Assembly (NCBI RefSeq): GCF_003258945.1
Contig: NZ_QLIX01000003.1
Location: 124,001 to 188,000 of the forward strand
DNA: 64,000 bases
Reading direction: 5' to 3'
Source of the DNA: Roseicella frigidaeris
GTDB lineage: Bacteria; Pseudomonadota; Alphaproteobacteria; Acetobacterales; Acetobacteraceae
Numbering within the stretch: position 1 is the stretch's first letter; each line of letters begins with the position of its first letter. Shown here piece by piece: positions 63,609-64,000 of the stretch. Under the pieces are notes generated by a model that worked only from the letters and a program-made list of their open reading frames with translations, had not been told where the DNA came from and did not search any database. Position numbers and translations under genes: made by a program.

Positions 63609-64000
<392 letters not shown>

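Overview
The window is chromosomal DNA of a very GC-rich alphaproteobacterium, most likely an Acetobacteraceae member close to Roseomonas. This is an inference from base composition (third codon positions almost always G or C) and gene order: ffh-rpsP-rimM-trmD-rplS-leuCDB, lptC-lptA-lptB-rpoN-hpf, rpmH-rnpA-yidD-yidC-engB-argB and mreBCD-mrdA-rodA are typical alphaproteobacterial neighbourhoods. No integrase, transposase, plasmid gene, CRISPR array or rRNA operon was found. Most of the window is conserved core genome. Several clear promoters share a TTGACG-like -35 box with 17-18 bp spacing (ffh, thrS, tRNA-Leu, dapD, rpmH), which suggests the local housekeeping consensus.

Layout. 1-492: cut-off TctC/Bug solute-binding protein, then tRNA-Arg(ACG). 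839-8627: leucine synthesis (leuB, leuD, leuC) downstream of rplS, trmD, rimM, rpsP and ffh, all on the minus strand; infC and thrS follow. infC appears to start at a non-canonical AUA or AUU codon. 10.8-18.1 kb: the main accessory region, with an RTX/cadherin-like secreted protein and a kexin-like S8 peptidase with a P domain and six C-terminal repeats, on the plus strand around two glycosyltransferases on the minus strand. Both secreted-protein genes have AT-rich upstream islands and end in hairpins with a shared stem sequence. 18.1-26.7 kb: DUF2478 protein, sugar-type ABC importer without its ATPase, FAH-family enzyme, alpha/beta hydrolase, epimerase, TPR lipoprotein-like protein and GST. 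26.7-34.4 kb: glutamate synthase (gltB, gltD, with a DUF2059 gene between) and an NDUFA9-like protein.

34.7-44.3 kb: tRNA-Leu(CAG), short RNase D, LPS export genes lptC/A/B, rpoN, hibernation factor hpf, DUF1150 plus Hsp20, then def-fmt-truA. 44.3-49.7 kb: membrane protein, dapE and dapD (lysine/peptidoglycan precursor), and a diguanylate cyclase translationally coupled to a DUF2336 protein. 49.8-54.2 kb: argB, engB, yidC, yidD, rnpA, rpmH. 54.4-58.8 kb: TVP38 membrane protein with a disulfide reductase, then 3-hydroxybutyrate dehydrogenase with a patatin-like lipase. 58.9-64 kb: the elongasome genes rodA, mrdA, mreD, mreC and the end of mreB.

The structure least explained by genes is a set of dispersed palindromes in intergenic DNA: a GAA-loop hairpin family (24.06, 25.95 and 40.9 kb) abutting stop codons in convergent gaps; a 148 bp element with perfect 16 bp terminal inverted repeats between lptB and rpoN; two palindromes directly after hpf; and a five-hairpin cluster at 58.8 kb with a degenerate inverted copy at 62.1 kb. 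I found no complete, obviously new multi-gene system; the best candidates for novelty are the secreted peptidase/RTX region, the palindrome families and the infC start.
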